A DNA stretch of 64,000 bases, from assembly GCF_002929805.1 (NCBI RefSeq), contig NZ_PJJM01000102.1, forward strand, positions 62,001-126,000, read 5' to 3'. Source of the stretch: Cryobacterium sp. Y50 (GTDB lineage: Bacteria > Actinomycetota > Actinomycetes > Actinomycetales > Microbacteriaceae). Positions within the stretch are counted from its first letter, which is position 1; each line of letters opens with the position of its first letter. The notes under the pieces are model-generated. The model was not told the origin of the DNA. It made no database searches and saw only the letters and a list, made by a program, of their open reading frames with translations. Below are positions 17,718 to 26,619 of this stretch, piece by piece. Position numbers and translations under genes: made by a program.

Positions 17718-18317
17718 ATGTCCAGCACACAGAGAACCACACGCAGCCAGGCCAAGGCCGACCGGCGCTCCGCCCTGCTCCGTGCGGCGGCCTCCTTGTT
17801 CGCGCGCTCAGGCTTCAACGGGGTCTCGATCGAAGATCTCGGCGCGGCCGTCGGGGTGAGCGGACCCGCCGTCTACCGGCATTTCAGCGGCAAGCAAGCC
17901 GTGCTCGCCGCTCTCCTCATCGACGTGAGCGAGGACCTCGTGGCAGGTGGCAGGGCCGTCGTGGCTGAGACAACGGATGCCGCGGCCGCGCTGAGCGACC
18001 TCGTGCGCTTTCACGTCGACTTCGCTCTGTCGAACCCTGAGGTGATCCGGGTGCAGGACCGCGACCTCGACAGCCTCGCCGAGTCCGACCGCCACCGCGT
18101 GCGCCTGCTGCAACGCGAGTACGTGGAACTTTGGGTGGAGGTGTTGCACCGGGTGCATCCCACGGTCGATGAGACGCTGCTGCGCATTCGCTCCCACGCG
18201 ACCTTCGGCCTGCTGAATTCGACGCCGCACAGCGCCGTCGTCGCTCCGCGCACCGATGTGCGGAGGGTGCTGACCGAAATGGCACTCGCTGCACTGGTCC
18301 CGGTTGACCAGCGATGA
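17718..18317 (+). CDS. TetR family regulator of the leucine-degradation operon (predicted)
   Basis: The ~199-aa regulator has an N-terminal helix-turn-helix (FARSGFNGVSIEDLGAAVGV then SGPAVYRHFSGKQAVL). The C-terminal domain is of the actinobacterial TetR_C type. It is divergent from the mccB-mccA-acyl-CoA dehydrogenase-maoC-citE operon, as in mycobacteria, where a TetR protein controls branched-chain amino acid catabolism. I infer the same role. A GTG at 17706 in frame would add four residues; the ATG at 17718 is preferred but neither has a clear ribosome site. Confidence 0.85.
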   Translation: MSSTQRTTRSQAKADRRSALLRAAASLFARSGFNGVSIEDLGAAVGVSGPAVYRHFSGKQAVLAALLIDVSEDLVAGGRAVVAETTDAAAALSDLVRFHVDFALSNPEVIRVQDRDLDSLAESDRHRVRLLQREYVELWVEVLHRVHPTVDETLLRIRSHATFGLLNSTPHSAVVAPRTDVRRVLTEMALAALVPVDQR

Positions 18318-18709
18318 CCTGAACGGAGCCCTCCTCGTTCCACACTGTGCGATCAGCGTCCGCTGACTCCGCGCCTCACCGTCGTTATGGGTAGATCCCA
18401 GTTCAGCCACAGGTTTCGAGAGGTCGATGAGGACTGGCCCTTCTACAAGCAGAGACCGAGCGACGAGGAGTATTTCACCGACAAGAGCGGTCGTGGGTTG
18501 CGGTTGTGGGTGGCGGCACTGAGCAGCCAGCCAGTATCAGCAGCACCAACGGTCTCGTCGCGGCGGATCGCCAGTGTCGCATATGGGCGTCCTAATCGAC
18601 ACCGGTAGAACTGTTTGGCAGACCCTGCTGGCGCGCTTGTGGGCCTGCATTTCTACCACCCCATGCAGTAGCCACCTCCGCGTGACGGAAGCTGCACTGC
18701 ACGCTCGAA
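18318..18709. other. Intergenic region, no convincing gene
   Basis: About 390 bases separate the TetR gene from the convergent PCD-VOC gene. A 73-codon plus-strand opening (18387-18608) contains a charged stretch (REVDEDWPFYKQ) that looks protein-like. It lacks a ribosome site and ends in low-complexity Ser/Arg, so it may be a decayed gene. I see no tRNA-like fold. Confidence 0.35.
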
Positions 18710-19372
18710 TCAAAAGGCGGCGGTGCAGACGCAGAGCTCGTTGCCCTCGACGTCGGCGAGGACCCACCAGTCGGGTGCGTGTTCGTCGGTGAGCAGTACG
18801 CCGCCGCACAAGAGCATGGCCGCGACCCGACCTTCGGCATCGTCGCTCGGAACGTAGACGTCCAAGTGGATGCGGTTACGGTCGGTGCGGGCGATTTCCA
18901 TGTGCTGAAACCAGACCTTGGGGGCGAGACCACGCGGGTCGACCAGCTCGATACCGTCGTCGCCGGCGACCTCGGTGTAGCCGAGACCGACCCGCCAGAA
19001 TGGGCGCACGGCATCCGCGTCTGCGCAGTCGATTGCGATGTCGTAGCGGGCTGGCTGCTGGTGGCGAGCGGTCGCACCAAGGCTGTCGGCGATCTGCTGC
19101 ACCCGCGCGGCGAGCGCGACGTCGCGAGCGGTGACTCCTCCAACATCGTGCGAAGTGAGAATGAGCGAGACGGTGCCGTAGCCGAGGCGCAGGTCGGGGT
19201 GGTGGTTCATCTGCTCCGCCACTTCGCCAACGCGGTTGACCAGTTCGAGGGCTGAGGCGAAGTTCTTGGTGCGGAAAGAGGCGTGCAGGCACCCGTCGAG
19301 GTGCACAAAAGCGGTGTCGGCCAACTGCTTCTTCGTCGTGAAGGGGGCGAGGAGTGCTCCGTGAGCGTTCAT
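18710..19372 (-). CDS. Pterin-4a-carbinolamine dehydratase-like/VOC-domain fusion protein
   Basis: The 220-aa protein has two parts. Residues ~30-100 match pterin-4a-carbinolamine dehydratases (FASALELVNRVGEVAEQMNH, HP, then LILTSHDVGGVTARD). Residues ~108-218 form a glyoxalase/VOC-like domain with RYDIAIDCADADAV and a closing VEGNELCVC. The metal or substrate of the VOC domain is not clear. Such fusions are found in actinobacteria, usually without assigned function. The stop faces the decayed interval to the left. Confidence 0.75.
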   Translation of the reverse strand: MNAHGALLAPFTTKKQLADTAFVHLDGCLHASFRTKNFASALELVNRVGEVAEQMNHHPDLRLGYGTVSLILTSHDVGGVTARDVALAARVQQIADSLGATARHQQPARYDIAIDCADADAVRPFWRVGLGYTEVAGDDGIELVDPRGLAPKVWFQHMEIARTDRNRIHLDVYVPSDDAEGRVAAMLLCGGVLLTDEHAPDWWVLADVEGNELCVCTAAF

Positions 19373-19420
19373 GCTTCCACTGTCCTCCGCTGCCGCGCCC
19401 CGGTCAACCGCCCGTCTGGT

Positions 19421-19512
19421 GCATAACTCCTGAAATCTGCTGAATTAGAAATTAGGTACCCCGGAATTCCGCGGAACTTTTCGGTCAGTCATACAAGATG
19501 CAGGAGTTATGC
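19421..19512. repeat. 12-bp inverted repeat flanking a 68-base spacer
   Basis: GCATAACTCCTG (19421-19432) and CAGGAGTTATGC (19501-19512) are exact inverted copies. They lie in the 320-base gene-free interval between the PCD-VOC gene and the E2 gene. They could be ends of a small non-autonomous element or part of a regulatory structure. Confidence 0.5.
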
Positions 19513-19579
19513 GCAGCGAGCTGGGTGAGGTCGACGAGTGCCGGGGATGGTTGCAGAAATGCCGGCCCACCGCGTGGCT

Positions 19580-19653
19580 AATTCAGGAAAACCGTCGGAT
19601 AACCACCCGAGAATCGCGCTTGAGGCCCTCACTTCGACCTGATTTCCTGAATT
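19580..19653. repeat. 11-bp inverted repeat downstream of the E2 gene
   Basis: AATTCAGGAAA (19580-19590) and TTTCCTGAATT (19643-19653) are exact inverted copies about 40 bases below the E2 stop. A transcript from the bkd operon could fold here. The core CAGGA is shared with the neighbouring 12-bp repeat, which suggests a related family. Confidence 0.45.
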
Positions 19654-19691
19654 GGCCACGACGCGCAGGCGTGAGCGCGGATCAGCCCGGG

Positions 19692-21170
19692 CTAGATCAT
19701 GGTCAGAACCCGGGCCGGGTCGGCGAGGATGGTGCCGATGTCGGCGAGAAAGCGGGAGCCCTGCTCGCCATCGACCAGACGATGATCGAAGGACAGGCTG
19801 AGCGTGAGCACCTTGCGCAATGCAATCTGGCCGCGATACTCCCACGGTCGCGAACGGATGGCGCCCATCGCGAGGATCGCCGCCTCCCCCGGGTTCAAAA
19901 TGGGCGTGCCGGCATCGATACCGAACACCCCGATGTTCGTGACCGTGATCGTGCCGCCGGACAGTGCCGCCGGGGCGGTCGTGCCGGCCCGGGCTGCCGT
20001 CGTGAGTTCGGCGAGCGCCGCGGCGAGGCCTTGCAGGTCGAGTCGGTCGGCGTCGACGATGTTCGGCACCACCAGGCCACGCGGGGTGGCCGCAGCGATG
20101 CCGAGGTTCACGTAGTGGAACTGCACGATTTCGCCGGCCGACTCATCCCACCGGGTGTTCACCGCGGGCGTGCGGCCAACGGCGATGCAGAGCGCCTTGG
20201 CCACCACGGTCAGGATTCCAATGCCGGCATCGGCAAAGCCCCGGTCGGCACGCAGGGAATCGAGCAGCTCCACGGTCGGCGTAACGTCGATGGTGAGGAA
20301 TTCGGTCACGTGCGGTGCCGTGAACGCGCTCTGCACCATGGCCTTTGCCGTGAGCTTACGCAGACTCTTGATCGGCGCGCGGGTCTCCCGCGGGAACGCT
20401 TCTGGCCCGGATCGGTCGGGCGTCGTTACGGGCAGACCGGTCGCCGGCACCGACTTGGTGATGTGGGCGCGCACGTCATCTCTGGTGATCAGGCCGTCGC
20501 GCCCGGTTCCGGTGACCGTGGTGAGATCTATGCCGAGGTCGCGGGCCAGGGCGCGCACCGGCGGCGTCGAGCGCGGCCGGTCTGCACCGGATGTTACTGC
20601 GGGCTGGTCGACGGACGTCACCTGGTCGGTGACGGCAGAGGTCCCGGCGTCTGGCGCTGCCCGGCCGACGGAAGCAGCAGTGTCGCCAACGGCCTGACCG
20701 CCAGCGGAACCATCTTCTGCAGGATCATCAACGGCGAGCCCGCTGGCTAAGACCGCCGCTCCGCCACCCGGTCGGGCTCGGCGCTGCGGGTGGCCGCCGC
20801 GCTCGACGGCGGGTCCATAGCCGACCAGGTTGGCCTCGCGTTTCTCAGCTTGAGCGGGGGCCGCAGCATCCGTTGCACCGGCATCGGGGGTGTCGGCATC
20901 CGTTGCACCGGCATCGGGGGTGTCGGCATCGCCAACCACGTCAAAGCTGACGATCGGCTCGCCGACGTGCACGACCACACCAGCCGGACGGTGCAGCTCG
21001 CTCACCACACCGGCGAACGGGCTCGGCAATTCGACCACGGCCTTGGCCGTTTCGACGTCGGCGATGTGCTGATTGAGCGCGACCTCATCGCCCGGCGCGA
21101 CCAGCCAGGCTACGATCTCGCTCTCGGTAAGCCCCTCACCGAGGTCGGGCAGCTTGAACACCTTGATCAT
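19692..21170 (-). CDS. bkdC: Branched-chain alpha-keto acid dehydrogenase E2 (dihydrolipoyl acyltransferase)
   Basis: The 492-aa E2 core has one N-terminal lipoyl domain (KLPDLGEGLTESEI, lipoyl Lys in ETAKAVVE). A long Ala/Asp-rich linker follows, then a peripheral subunit-binding domain (TPPVRALARDLGIDLTTVTG) and a C-terminal acyltransferase domain ending with FDHRLVDGEQGSRFLAD, whose His and Asp are catalytic. It transfers branched acyl groups from E1 to CoA. The ATG overlaps the E1-beta stop (ATGA). The linker carries a perfect 30-base tandem repeat encoding DADTPDAGAT twice. Confidence 0.92.
   Translation of the reverse strand: MIKVFKLPDLGEGLTESEIVAWLVAPGDEVALNQHIADVETAKAVVELPSPFAGVVSELHRPAGVVVHVGEPIVSFDVVGDADTPDAGATDADTPDAGATDAAAPAQAEKREANLVGYGPAVERGGHPQRRARPGGGAAVLASGLAVDDPAEDGSAGGQAVGDTAASVGRAAPDAGTSAVTDQVTSVDQPAVTSGADRPRSTPPVRALARDLGIDLTTVTGTGRDGLITRDDVRAHITKSVPATGLPVTTPDRSGPEAFPRETRAPIKSLRKLTAKAMVQSAFTAPHVTEFLTIDVTPTVELLDSLRADRGFADAGIGILTVVAKALCIAVGRTPAVNTRWDESAGEIVQFHYVNLGIAAATPRGLVVPNIVDADRLDLQGLAAALAELTTAARAGTTAPAALSGGTITVTNIGVFGIDAGTPILNPGEAAILAMGAIRSRPWEYRGQIALRKVLTLSLSFDHRLVDGEQGSRFLADIGTILADPARVLTMI
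20866..20930. repeat. 30-bp tandem repeat inside the E2 linker
   Basis: Two perfect 30-base units (20866-20895 and 20896-20925) are followed by five bases of a third. They keep the reading frame and add DADTPDAGAT units to the flexible linker. Units of this size can expand or contract by slippage without a frameshift. Confidence 0.85.
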
Positions 21171-22240
21171 CGTCGCCCCATCACGCGGTCGACGCCGTCG
21201 AGAATACGGTCCAGGTCGGGCAGGTGGTGGCTTTCGAGCTTGGCCGGCGGGTATGGCACGTCGAAGCCGGTCACCCGCACCGGGGCGGATTCCAGGTAGC
21301 TGAAGCAGCGTTCGGTGACGGTCGCGATGATCTCGCCGCCGAGTCCGCCCGACTGCGCCGCCTCGTGGGTCACGACCAGACGCCCGGTCTTACGAACGGA
21401 TGCCTCCACCACCGCATAATCCACCGGGGACAGCGACCGTAGGTCGATGACCTCGATCGAAACGCCTTCATCGCCCGCGGCGAGCGCCGCATCCTTCGCG
21501 GTCGACACGAGCGCGCCATAGGTGAGGAGCGTGACATCCGTTCCCGGAGTGACGATGACGGCCTGCTCCATTGGAGCGCCGAGCTCTGGCAGGACCTCAC
21601 CCTTCACGTGGTAGCGGCGCTTGGGCTCGAAGTAGAGCACCGGGTCGTCGCTCGCGATGGCCTGCCGAATGAGGCTGTAGGCATCCTGCGCGTTGGAGAC
21701 AGCGATCACCCGCAGGCCGGAGGTGTGAGCGAAGTAGGCCTCCGGCGATTCGGAGTGGTGCTCGGCCGCGCCGATACCGCCGCCGAACGGCACCCGAATG
21801 GTGATCGGCATGCGCACAGCCCCCTGGGTACGGTAGTGGAATTTCGCGACCTGGCTGACGATCTGGTCGAAGCCTGGAAAGATAAAACCGTCGAACTGAA
21901 TCTCACAAACCGGGCGGTAACCGCGGTAGGCGAGACCGACCGCGGTGCCGATGATCGCCGATTCGGCGAGCGGCGTGTCGATGACGCGGCGGACGCCGAA
22001 CTGTGCCTGTAGGTCGCTCGTAACGCGGAAGACGCCGCCGAGGGCTCCGATATCTTCGCCGAGCAGCACGACCTTGGGGTCGTCGAGCATCGCCTGTCGT
22101 AGGCCCTCATTGATGGCCTTGCCGAGGGTGAGGGTCTTCGTCTCTCTCAACGGGGTCGGCGCCGGTTCGGTGTAAGCCGGCACAGTGAGGCCCGGAACGG
22201 TGGACACGGTTGCGGGGGTCATCAGGGTAGTCATGGTCAT
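21167..22240 (-). CDS. bkdB: Branched-chain alpha-keto acid dehydrogenase E1 beta subunit
   Basis: The 357-aa transketolase-like beta subunit shows TLGKAINEGLRQAMLDDPKV, VVLLGEDIGALGGVFRVT, the Phe-rich loop EIQFDGFIFPGFDQI, and EHHSESPEAYF around residue 165. The C-terminal half has VIDLRSLSPVD. With E1 alpha it decarboxylates branched-chain 2-keto acids using ThDP and acylates the E2 lipoyl group. Its start overlaps the E1-alpha stop and its stop overlaps the E2 start, so the three genes are tightly coupled. Confidence 0.93.
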   Translation of the reverse strand: MTMTTLMTPATVSTVPGLTVPAYTEPAPTPLRETKTLTLGKAINEGLRQAMLDDPKVVLLGEDIGALGGVFRVTSDLQAQFGVRRVIDTPLAESAIIGTAVGLAYRGYRPVCEIQFDGFIFPGFDQIVSQVAKFHYRTQGAVRMPITIRVPFGGGIGAAEHHSESPEAYFAHTSGLRVIAVSNAQDAYSLIRQAIASDDPVLYFEPKRRYHVKGEVLPELGAPMEQAVIVTPGTDVTLLTYGALVSTAKDAALAAGDEGVSIEVIDLRSLSPVDYAVVEASVRKTGRLVVTHEAAQSGGLGGEIIATVTERCFSYLESAPVRVTGFDVPYPPAKLESHHLPDLDRILDGVDRVMGRR

Positions 22241-23334
22241 CGCCCTTCTCCAGGCTGAGAGCCGAAGCTCGTGAGGTAGCCGGCATAATCGGTGCGTTGG
22301 CGCTCCAGGGTCGCGTTCGGGGTGGTGTATACGTGGTCGAACACGCTCAGCGGTTCCGGGTCGGCCAGACCGATGCAGCCAGCGCGTAGTTCGGCGGCTA
22401 CGGCATCGGCAATGGCCTGGGTCTCGGCTTCGACCTCGGGGGTGATTACCTCAAGCCGTTCCAGCAGCCGGTGCAGCCGCAGCAGCGGATCACGGGTCTT
22501 CCACTCAGCAAGTTCGGCTGGGTCTCGGTAGCGGCTGGGGTCATCCGCTGTGGTGTGCGGTCCCATACGGTAGGTGACCGCTTCGATGAAGGTAGGGCCG
22601 CCACCGGTGCGGGCCCGGTCGAGAGCGATGCGGGTCGCTGCCATGACCGCGAGCACGTCATTACCGTCGATGCGCAGGCTCGGAATACCGAAGCCCGGCG
22701 CTCGATCAGCGATCTGGCGGTGCGCCTGCAGCCCCACCGGTTCGGAGATGGCCCAGTGGTTGTTCTGGCAGAAGAAGACCACCGGAGCCTGGAAGCTTGC
22801 CGCGAACACCATGGCCTCGTTCACGTCGCCCTCACTCGTGGCACCATCGCCGAAGTAGGTGATGGCGACGGAATCGACCTCATCCCGCTGCACGCCGAGC
22901 GCCCACCCTGTGGCGTGCAGGGTCTGCGCGCCGATGATGATCGCCGGGGTCGCCATATTGACCGTGTACGGATCCCAGCCGGACTGGGCGTTGCCACGCC
23001 AGACCTTGACGATGTCGGTCAGGTTGACTCCGCGGCAGTAGGCGACGGCGTTCTCGCGGTAGCTCGGAAAGATAAAGTCATCGTCACGCAGGGCACGGGC
23101 GGAGCCGACCTGGGCGGCCTCCTGGCCGAGCAGTGGCGGCCACAGTCCGAGTTCACCCTGTCGTTGCAGCGCGGTCGCCTCGGTGTCGATCCGGCGCACC
23201 ACGACCATGTCGCGGTACAGGGCCAGCAGTGCCAGCCCGTCGAGATCATCGACCCAAGGGTCTAAGTCAGGCCGGGGCATCCGCTCGCCGTCAAGCGAGA
23301 GAAGTTGCACCGGTTGAGGGGAGAAATCGATCAT
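22237..23334 (-). CDS. bkdA: Branched-chain alpha-keto acid dehydrogenase E1 alpha subunit
   Basis: The 365-aa protein holds the ThDP motif, from FGDGATSEGDVNEAM to CQNNHWAISEP (GDG to NN), and the branched-chain type loop YRMGPHTTADDPSRYRDPAE. It binds ThDP-Mg with the beta subunit and decarboxylates 2-keto acids of Leu, Ile and Val. The ATG at 23334 follows CGGAGCG at a good distance. A divergent Lrp-type gene lies 131 bases away, the classic arrangement for bkd regulation. Confidence 0.93.
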   Translation of the reverse strand: MIDFSPQPVQLLSLDGERMPRPDLDPWVDDLDGLALLALYRDMVVVRRIDTEATALQRQGELGLWPPLLGQEAAQVGSARALRDDDFIFPSYRENAVAYCRGVNLTDIVKVWRGNAQSGWDPYTVNMATPAIIIGAQTLHATGWALGVQRDEVDSVAITYFGDGATSEGDVNEAMVFAASFQAPVVFFCQNNHWAISEPVGLQAHRQIADRAPGFGIPSLRIDGNDVLAVMAATRIALDRARTGGGPTFIEAVTYRMGPHTTADDPSRYRDPAELAEWKTRDPLLRLHRLLERLEVITPEVEAETQAIADAVAAELRAGCIGLADPEPLSVFDHVYTTPNATLERQRTDYAGYLTSFGSQPGEGR

Positions 23335-23465
23335 GGTTCGCTCCGAGCGTCGTTGCTAAAGTTGGCCTGAGCCTATGTCGACCCCACAGAGAGCACAACC
23401 ACCGGCGAAAAAAGTGAGCAGAGTGCCCTATTCAGACTTGCCGGACCGTGTTAAAATTTTGCACT

Positions 23466-23930
23466 ATGTACAGCCTTGACAAAACCGACACTCAGCTCCT
23501 GCAAGCCCTCTCGGCCGACCCGCGCAGCACCTTCGTCGCCCTCGCCGACACCCTGAGGCTGTCGCGCAATACCGTGCAGGCCCGCATGAAACGTTTGGAA
23601 GATTCGGGCGCTTTTCTAGCCTTCGACCGCCGCATCAATCCGGCCGCTCTCGGCTACCCACTGACCGCGTTCATCGAGGTACATGTGCAGCAGAAGCGCC
23701 TCGCTCAAATCGTGATCGATCTTGCCAAAATTCCTGAAATCGTGCAAGCGCACGGCATGAGCGGGCAGGCCGATCTGCTCGTACGCGTGGTCTGCACGGA
23801 TGCCGCCGATCTGTTTCGGATCGATGGCACGATCCTCGCCTGTGATGGGGTCGAGCGCACCGAGACCTCGCTCGCGATGGGCGAGGTCATCCCCTATCGA
23901 CTCACCCCACTGCTCGACCGACACGCCTGA
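23466..23930 (+). CDS. Lrp/AsnC family regulator (BkdR-like)
   Basis: The 154-aa protein starts MYSLDKTDTQLLQALSADPR, has the winged HTH LADTLRLSRNTVQARMKRLE, and a C-terminal RAM-type ligand domain (HGMSGQADLLVRVVCTD). Lrp-type proteins sense amino acids, and this one is divergent from the bkd operon, so it probably activates or represses it. No ribosome site precedes the ATG at 23466; a TAAAAT element at 23452-23457 places transcription start next to the ATG, consistent with a leaderless message. Confidence 0.85.
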   Translation: MYSLDKTDTQLLQALSADPRSTFVALADTLRLSRNTVQARMKRLEDSGAFLAFDRRINPAALGYPLTAFIEVHVQQKRLAQIVIDLAKIPEIVQAHGMSGQADLLVRVVCTDAADLFRIDGTILACDGVERTETSLAMGEVIPYRLTPLLDRHA

Positions 23931-23954
23931 GCACGGTTTGATCTATTTGCTAAA

Positions 23955-23978
23955 TTCTTCATATAGATATATAAAGAA
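23955..23978. promoter_or_regulatory. AT-rich 24-bp near-palindrome upstream of the Hyc-like operon
   Basis: TTCTTCATATAG followed by ATATATAAAGAA has 10 of 12 positions paired. It lies 140 bases before the first gene of the operon. AT-rich 12+12 inverted repeats are typical of ArsR/SmtB-family operators, and an ArsR gene closes this operon. Binding is an inference. Confidence 0.5.
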
Positions 23979-24118
23979 GTAATGAAGTTAATTGCGCTGG
24001 TAGTCTTTCACCTAACCAGACGCGCCGCAGAATCCGTCGCCTGCCCTTCACCCTTCGACTTCGCGCTCCCCATAGAAGGCTCCAGCTTCGTGAACATGCA
24101 TGCATACCAGGGGCTCCG

Positions 24119-24604
24119 ATGAGCTTTCTTCGATTGGCCACCCTCATTCGCCACGGCGGACGCATCGCCGAACCGGCACCGACCGCCCCGCCCCTGTTTC
24201 CCGGAGCCGAAGTCTTCGGTGGCAGCGTGCAGGTGCGCTACATCAACGCCGGCGGCTGCAATGACTGTGCGCTGGAAGTTTCTGCCGCGTTCGGCCCGGT
24301 CTATGACGTGGAACGCTACGGCGCCCGTCTGGTGCCTTCACCGCGGCACGCTGACGTGCTGCTCATCGTCGGCAGCGTCACCCGCAATATGGCCGAGCCG
24401 TTGCGCCGCACGATCGAGGCCACCCCCACCCCCCGATTTGTCATCGCGGTCGGCGACTGCGCCATCCACGGTGGCGCCTTCCGCGACGGCTACGGTATTG
24501 TGGGGCCGGTTTCTGATTTCGTGCACGTCGATATCGAAGTGCCGGGCAGTCCGCCGGAACCGACCGAGATCGTGCAGGCCCTACGCCGGATGACCGGCCG
24601 ATGA
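24119..24604 (+). CDS. NuoB/HycG-like small subunit of Hyc-like complex 1
   Basis: This 161-aa protein is the peripheral small subunit of the hydrogenase-4/complex-I family and would carry one [4Fe-4S] cluster (N2-like). Three of the four ligands are visible: CNDC in NAGGCNDCALE and Cys in VGDCAIHGG. At the fourth position, normally GCPP, it reads PGSPPEP with Ser. It is the first gene of a six-gene coupled operon; its TGA overlaps the next ATG. It resembles the M. tuberculosis Rv0082 position. A cluster with a Ser ligand or a labile cluster is possible. Confidence 0.85.
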   Translation: MSFLRLATLIRHGGRIAEPAPTAPPLFPGAEVFGGSVQVRYINAGGCNDCALEVSAAFGPVYDVERYGARLVPSPRHADVLLIVGSVTRNMAEPLRRTIEATPTPRFVIAVGDCAIHGGAFRDGYGIVGPVSDFVHVDIEVPGSPPEPTEIVQALRRMTGR

Positions 24605-26619
24605 CCGGTATCGGAGCGGGGCTTCTGCTGCAACTGGGCCTCGGCGCGCTGGCCGTGGTGACCGCCCTCCTGGCCGCACCGTCTCTGCGGTCGCGAGCCG
24701 GCGGCATCCTCTGCACCCTAATCGCCGTGACCGGCTTTATCACCGGTCTCGCCGCGATGCTCGGCGCGACCGGAGGCCTGCTCATTCCCGTGGCCCTGCC
24801 GATGGACCCGCTACTGCTGGCCCCCGACCGCCTCGGCGGCCTGTTCATGCTCATCGTGTCGGGTGTCGGCATTCTTGTCTCGATCTACTCGATGAGCTCC
24901 ACCAGCGGGCCGGACGCGAGCCGCACCGCTTGGGTCGCCATGCCGGTGTTCCTCGTGGGTATGCAGCTGGTGCCGGCCGCGACCGACTCGGTGTCGTTCC
25001 TGCTCGCCTGGGAGATCATGACCCTCGGTTCCACGGTACTGCTGCTGGCCGATCACGCCAGCCGCGCCTCGGTCGCCTCAGCCGGCATCTGGTACTCAGC
25101 TATGTCGCAGTTGAGCTTCTTCTTCATCCTCGCCGGATTCGCCGTGCTCGCCGCCGCCTCCGGAGGCACCAGCTTCAGCAACCTGCAGGCCATCGAACCC
25201 GGCTCCGCGGCAGCAAACGTTGCCTTCGTGCTGCTTCTGCTCGGCTTCGGCGGCAAGGCCGAGCTCGTACCGTTGCACGTCTGGGTTCCCCGGGTGCTTC
25301 CAGAAGCCCCGAGCCACGTCTCGGCCGCGATGAGCGGCGCCATGGTCAAGATCGGCGTCTATGGCGGCCTGCTGGTCTGCGTTCGGCTCCTGCCAGACGG
25401 CCCGGCCTGGTGGGGCATCGCGATCATGCTGGTCGGCGGGGCGTCAGCGCTCTACGGCATTCTGCAGGCCTCCGTTTCGAGCGACCTCAAGGTGCTGCTC
25501 GCCTACTCCACCACCGAAAACATGGGCCTGGTCTTTCTCGGCCTCGGCGCGAGTATGCTGCTGCGCGGCTACGACGCGACGGCGGCAGCGGATGCCGCGC
25601 TCGTCGCTGCTCTGCTTCTCGCGGTCAGTCACGCCGCGTTCAAGTCCACGCTGTTCCTCGGTGCTGGCGCCATCATTCATGCCACCGGCGAACGCAACCT
25701 CGACCGGCTCGGCGGGCTCGGCGCCCGCATGCCCGTTACCGCTGTCGCCTTCGGCATCGCCAGCCTCGGCGCCGCCGCCATCCCGATCACAAGCGGTTTC
25801 GTCGCCGAGTGGATGCTGCTGCAGTCGCTCATTCACGGCGGTCGCCAGGGTGGGGCGGTCGTCTCGATCGCAGCATCCGTTGCCATGCCGATCGCCGTCG
25901 CGGTGATCGCCCTGACCGCGGGACTGGCCCTGCTGACCTTCGTCAAGGCCTACGGCATCGCCTTCCTCGCTCGCCCACGCAGTGTAGAGGCAGCGGATGC
26001 CCGCGAAGTGCCGTCGCTGATGCGTATTTCACTCGCCCTCGGCGCCCTGTCCGTGCTCGCCCTCGGACTGTTACCCGGACCGATCGCCGCGCTCGTGGCC
26101 ACCACGGTCAGCTCGGACCCGACGGCCGCGGTGCAAACGGTCGGCCTCGGCGGCGTCTCGCTGCCGGGCATCGGCGCTGTGCTCGACCCGATCATGCTCG
26201 TCGTGCTGTCGGCCCTCGTCGCGATCCCGGTGATCGTCGCGATCATCGTCTCGGCCCGTCGGCATCCGCATCGCACCGTCGACCTGCCCTGGGGCGGCGG
26301 CGGCTCCAGGGCTCGGCCGCGCATGCAGTACACCGCGACCTCGTATGCCGAGCCGCTGGTTCGAGTCTTCGACGACGTGCTCAAGCCCTCGCGAGACGTA
26401 CAGGTCACCCACGTGGCTGAGTCCCGTTACCTAGTGGAACACGTGCGGGTCGAACAAACCGTCTCCGACGTGATTGAAACCCGACTGTATCGGCCGGTGC
26501 TCAACCTGTTCCAGCGCTACGGCAAAGCCGCTCGCCACGTCGCCAACGGCAGCATTCACCGCTACCTCACCTATTCCTTCGTCGCCCTACTGATCGTCCT
26601 GATTGTGGTCTCCCTGTGA
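24601..26619 (+). CDS. HyfB/NuoL-like antiporter subunit of Hyc-like complex 1
   Basis: This 672-aa, very hydrophobic protein has the NuoL/MrpA-type antiporter core of about 14 membrane helices. Channel residues are kept: Glu in LLAWEIMTLGSTVLLL and Lys in GFGGKAELVPLHVWVP, with further His and Lys in AAFKSTLFLGAGAIIHATG. It would move protons or Na+ across the membrane. Start and stop overlap both neighbours (ATGA and GTGA). It corresponds to Rv0083 in the mycobacterial locus. The tail reaches into a C-terminal amphipathic region typical of HyfB. Confidence 0.9.
   Translation: MTGIGAGLLLQLGLGALAVVTALLAAPSLRSRAGGILCTLIAVTGFITGLAAMLGATGGLLIPVALPMDPLLLAPDRLGGLFMLIVSGVGILVSIYSMSSTSGPDASRTAWVAMPVFLVGMQLVPAATDSVSFLLAWEIMTLGSTVLLLADHASRASVASAGIWYSAMSQLSFFFILAGFAVLAAASGGTSFSNLQAIEPGSAAANVAFVLLLLGFGGKAELVPLHVWVPRVLPEAPSHVSAAMSGAMVKIGVYGGLLVCVRLLPDGPAWWGIAIMLVGGASALYGILQASVSSDLKVLLAYSTTENMGLVFLGLGASMLLRGYDATAAADAALVAALLLAVSHAAFKSTLFLGAGAIIHATGERNLDRLGGLGARMPVTAVAFGIASLGAAAIPITSGFVAEWMLLQSLIHGGRQGGAVVSIAASVAMPIAVAVIALTAGLALLTFVKAYGIAFLARPRSVEAADAREVPSLMRISLALGALSVLALGLLPGPIAALVATTVSSDPTAAVQTVGLGGVSLPGIGAVLDPIMLVVLSALVAIPVIVAIIVSARRHPHRTVDLPWGGGGSRARPRMQYTATSYAEPLVRVFDDVLKPSRDVQVTHVAESRYLVEHVRVEQTVSDVIETRLYRPVLNLFQRYGKAARHVANGSIHRYLTYSFVALLIVLIVVSL

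Noticed and set aside
18387-18608. 73-codon plus-strand open frame as a gene
   Set aside because: No ribosome site and a low-complexity end; the first half looks protein-like but not enough to call a gene.
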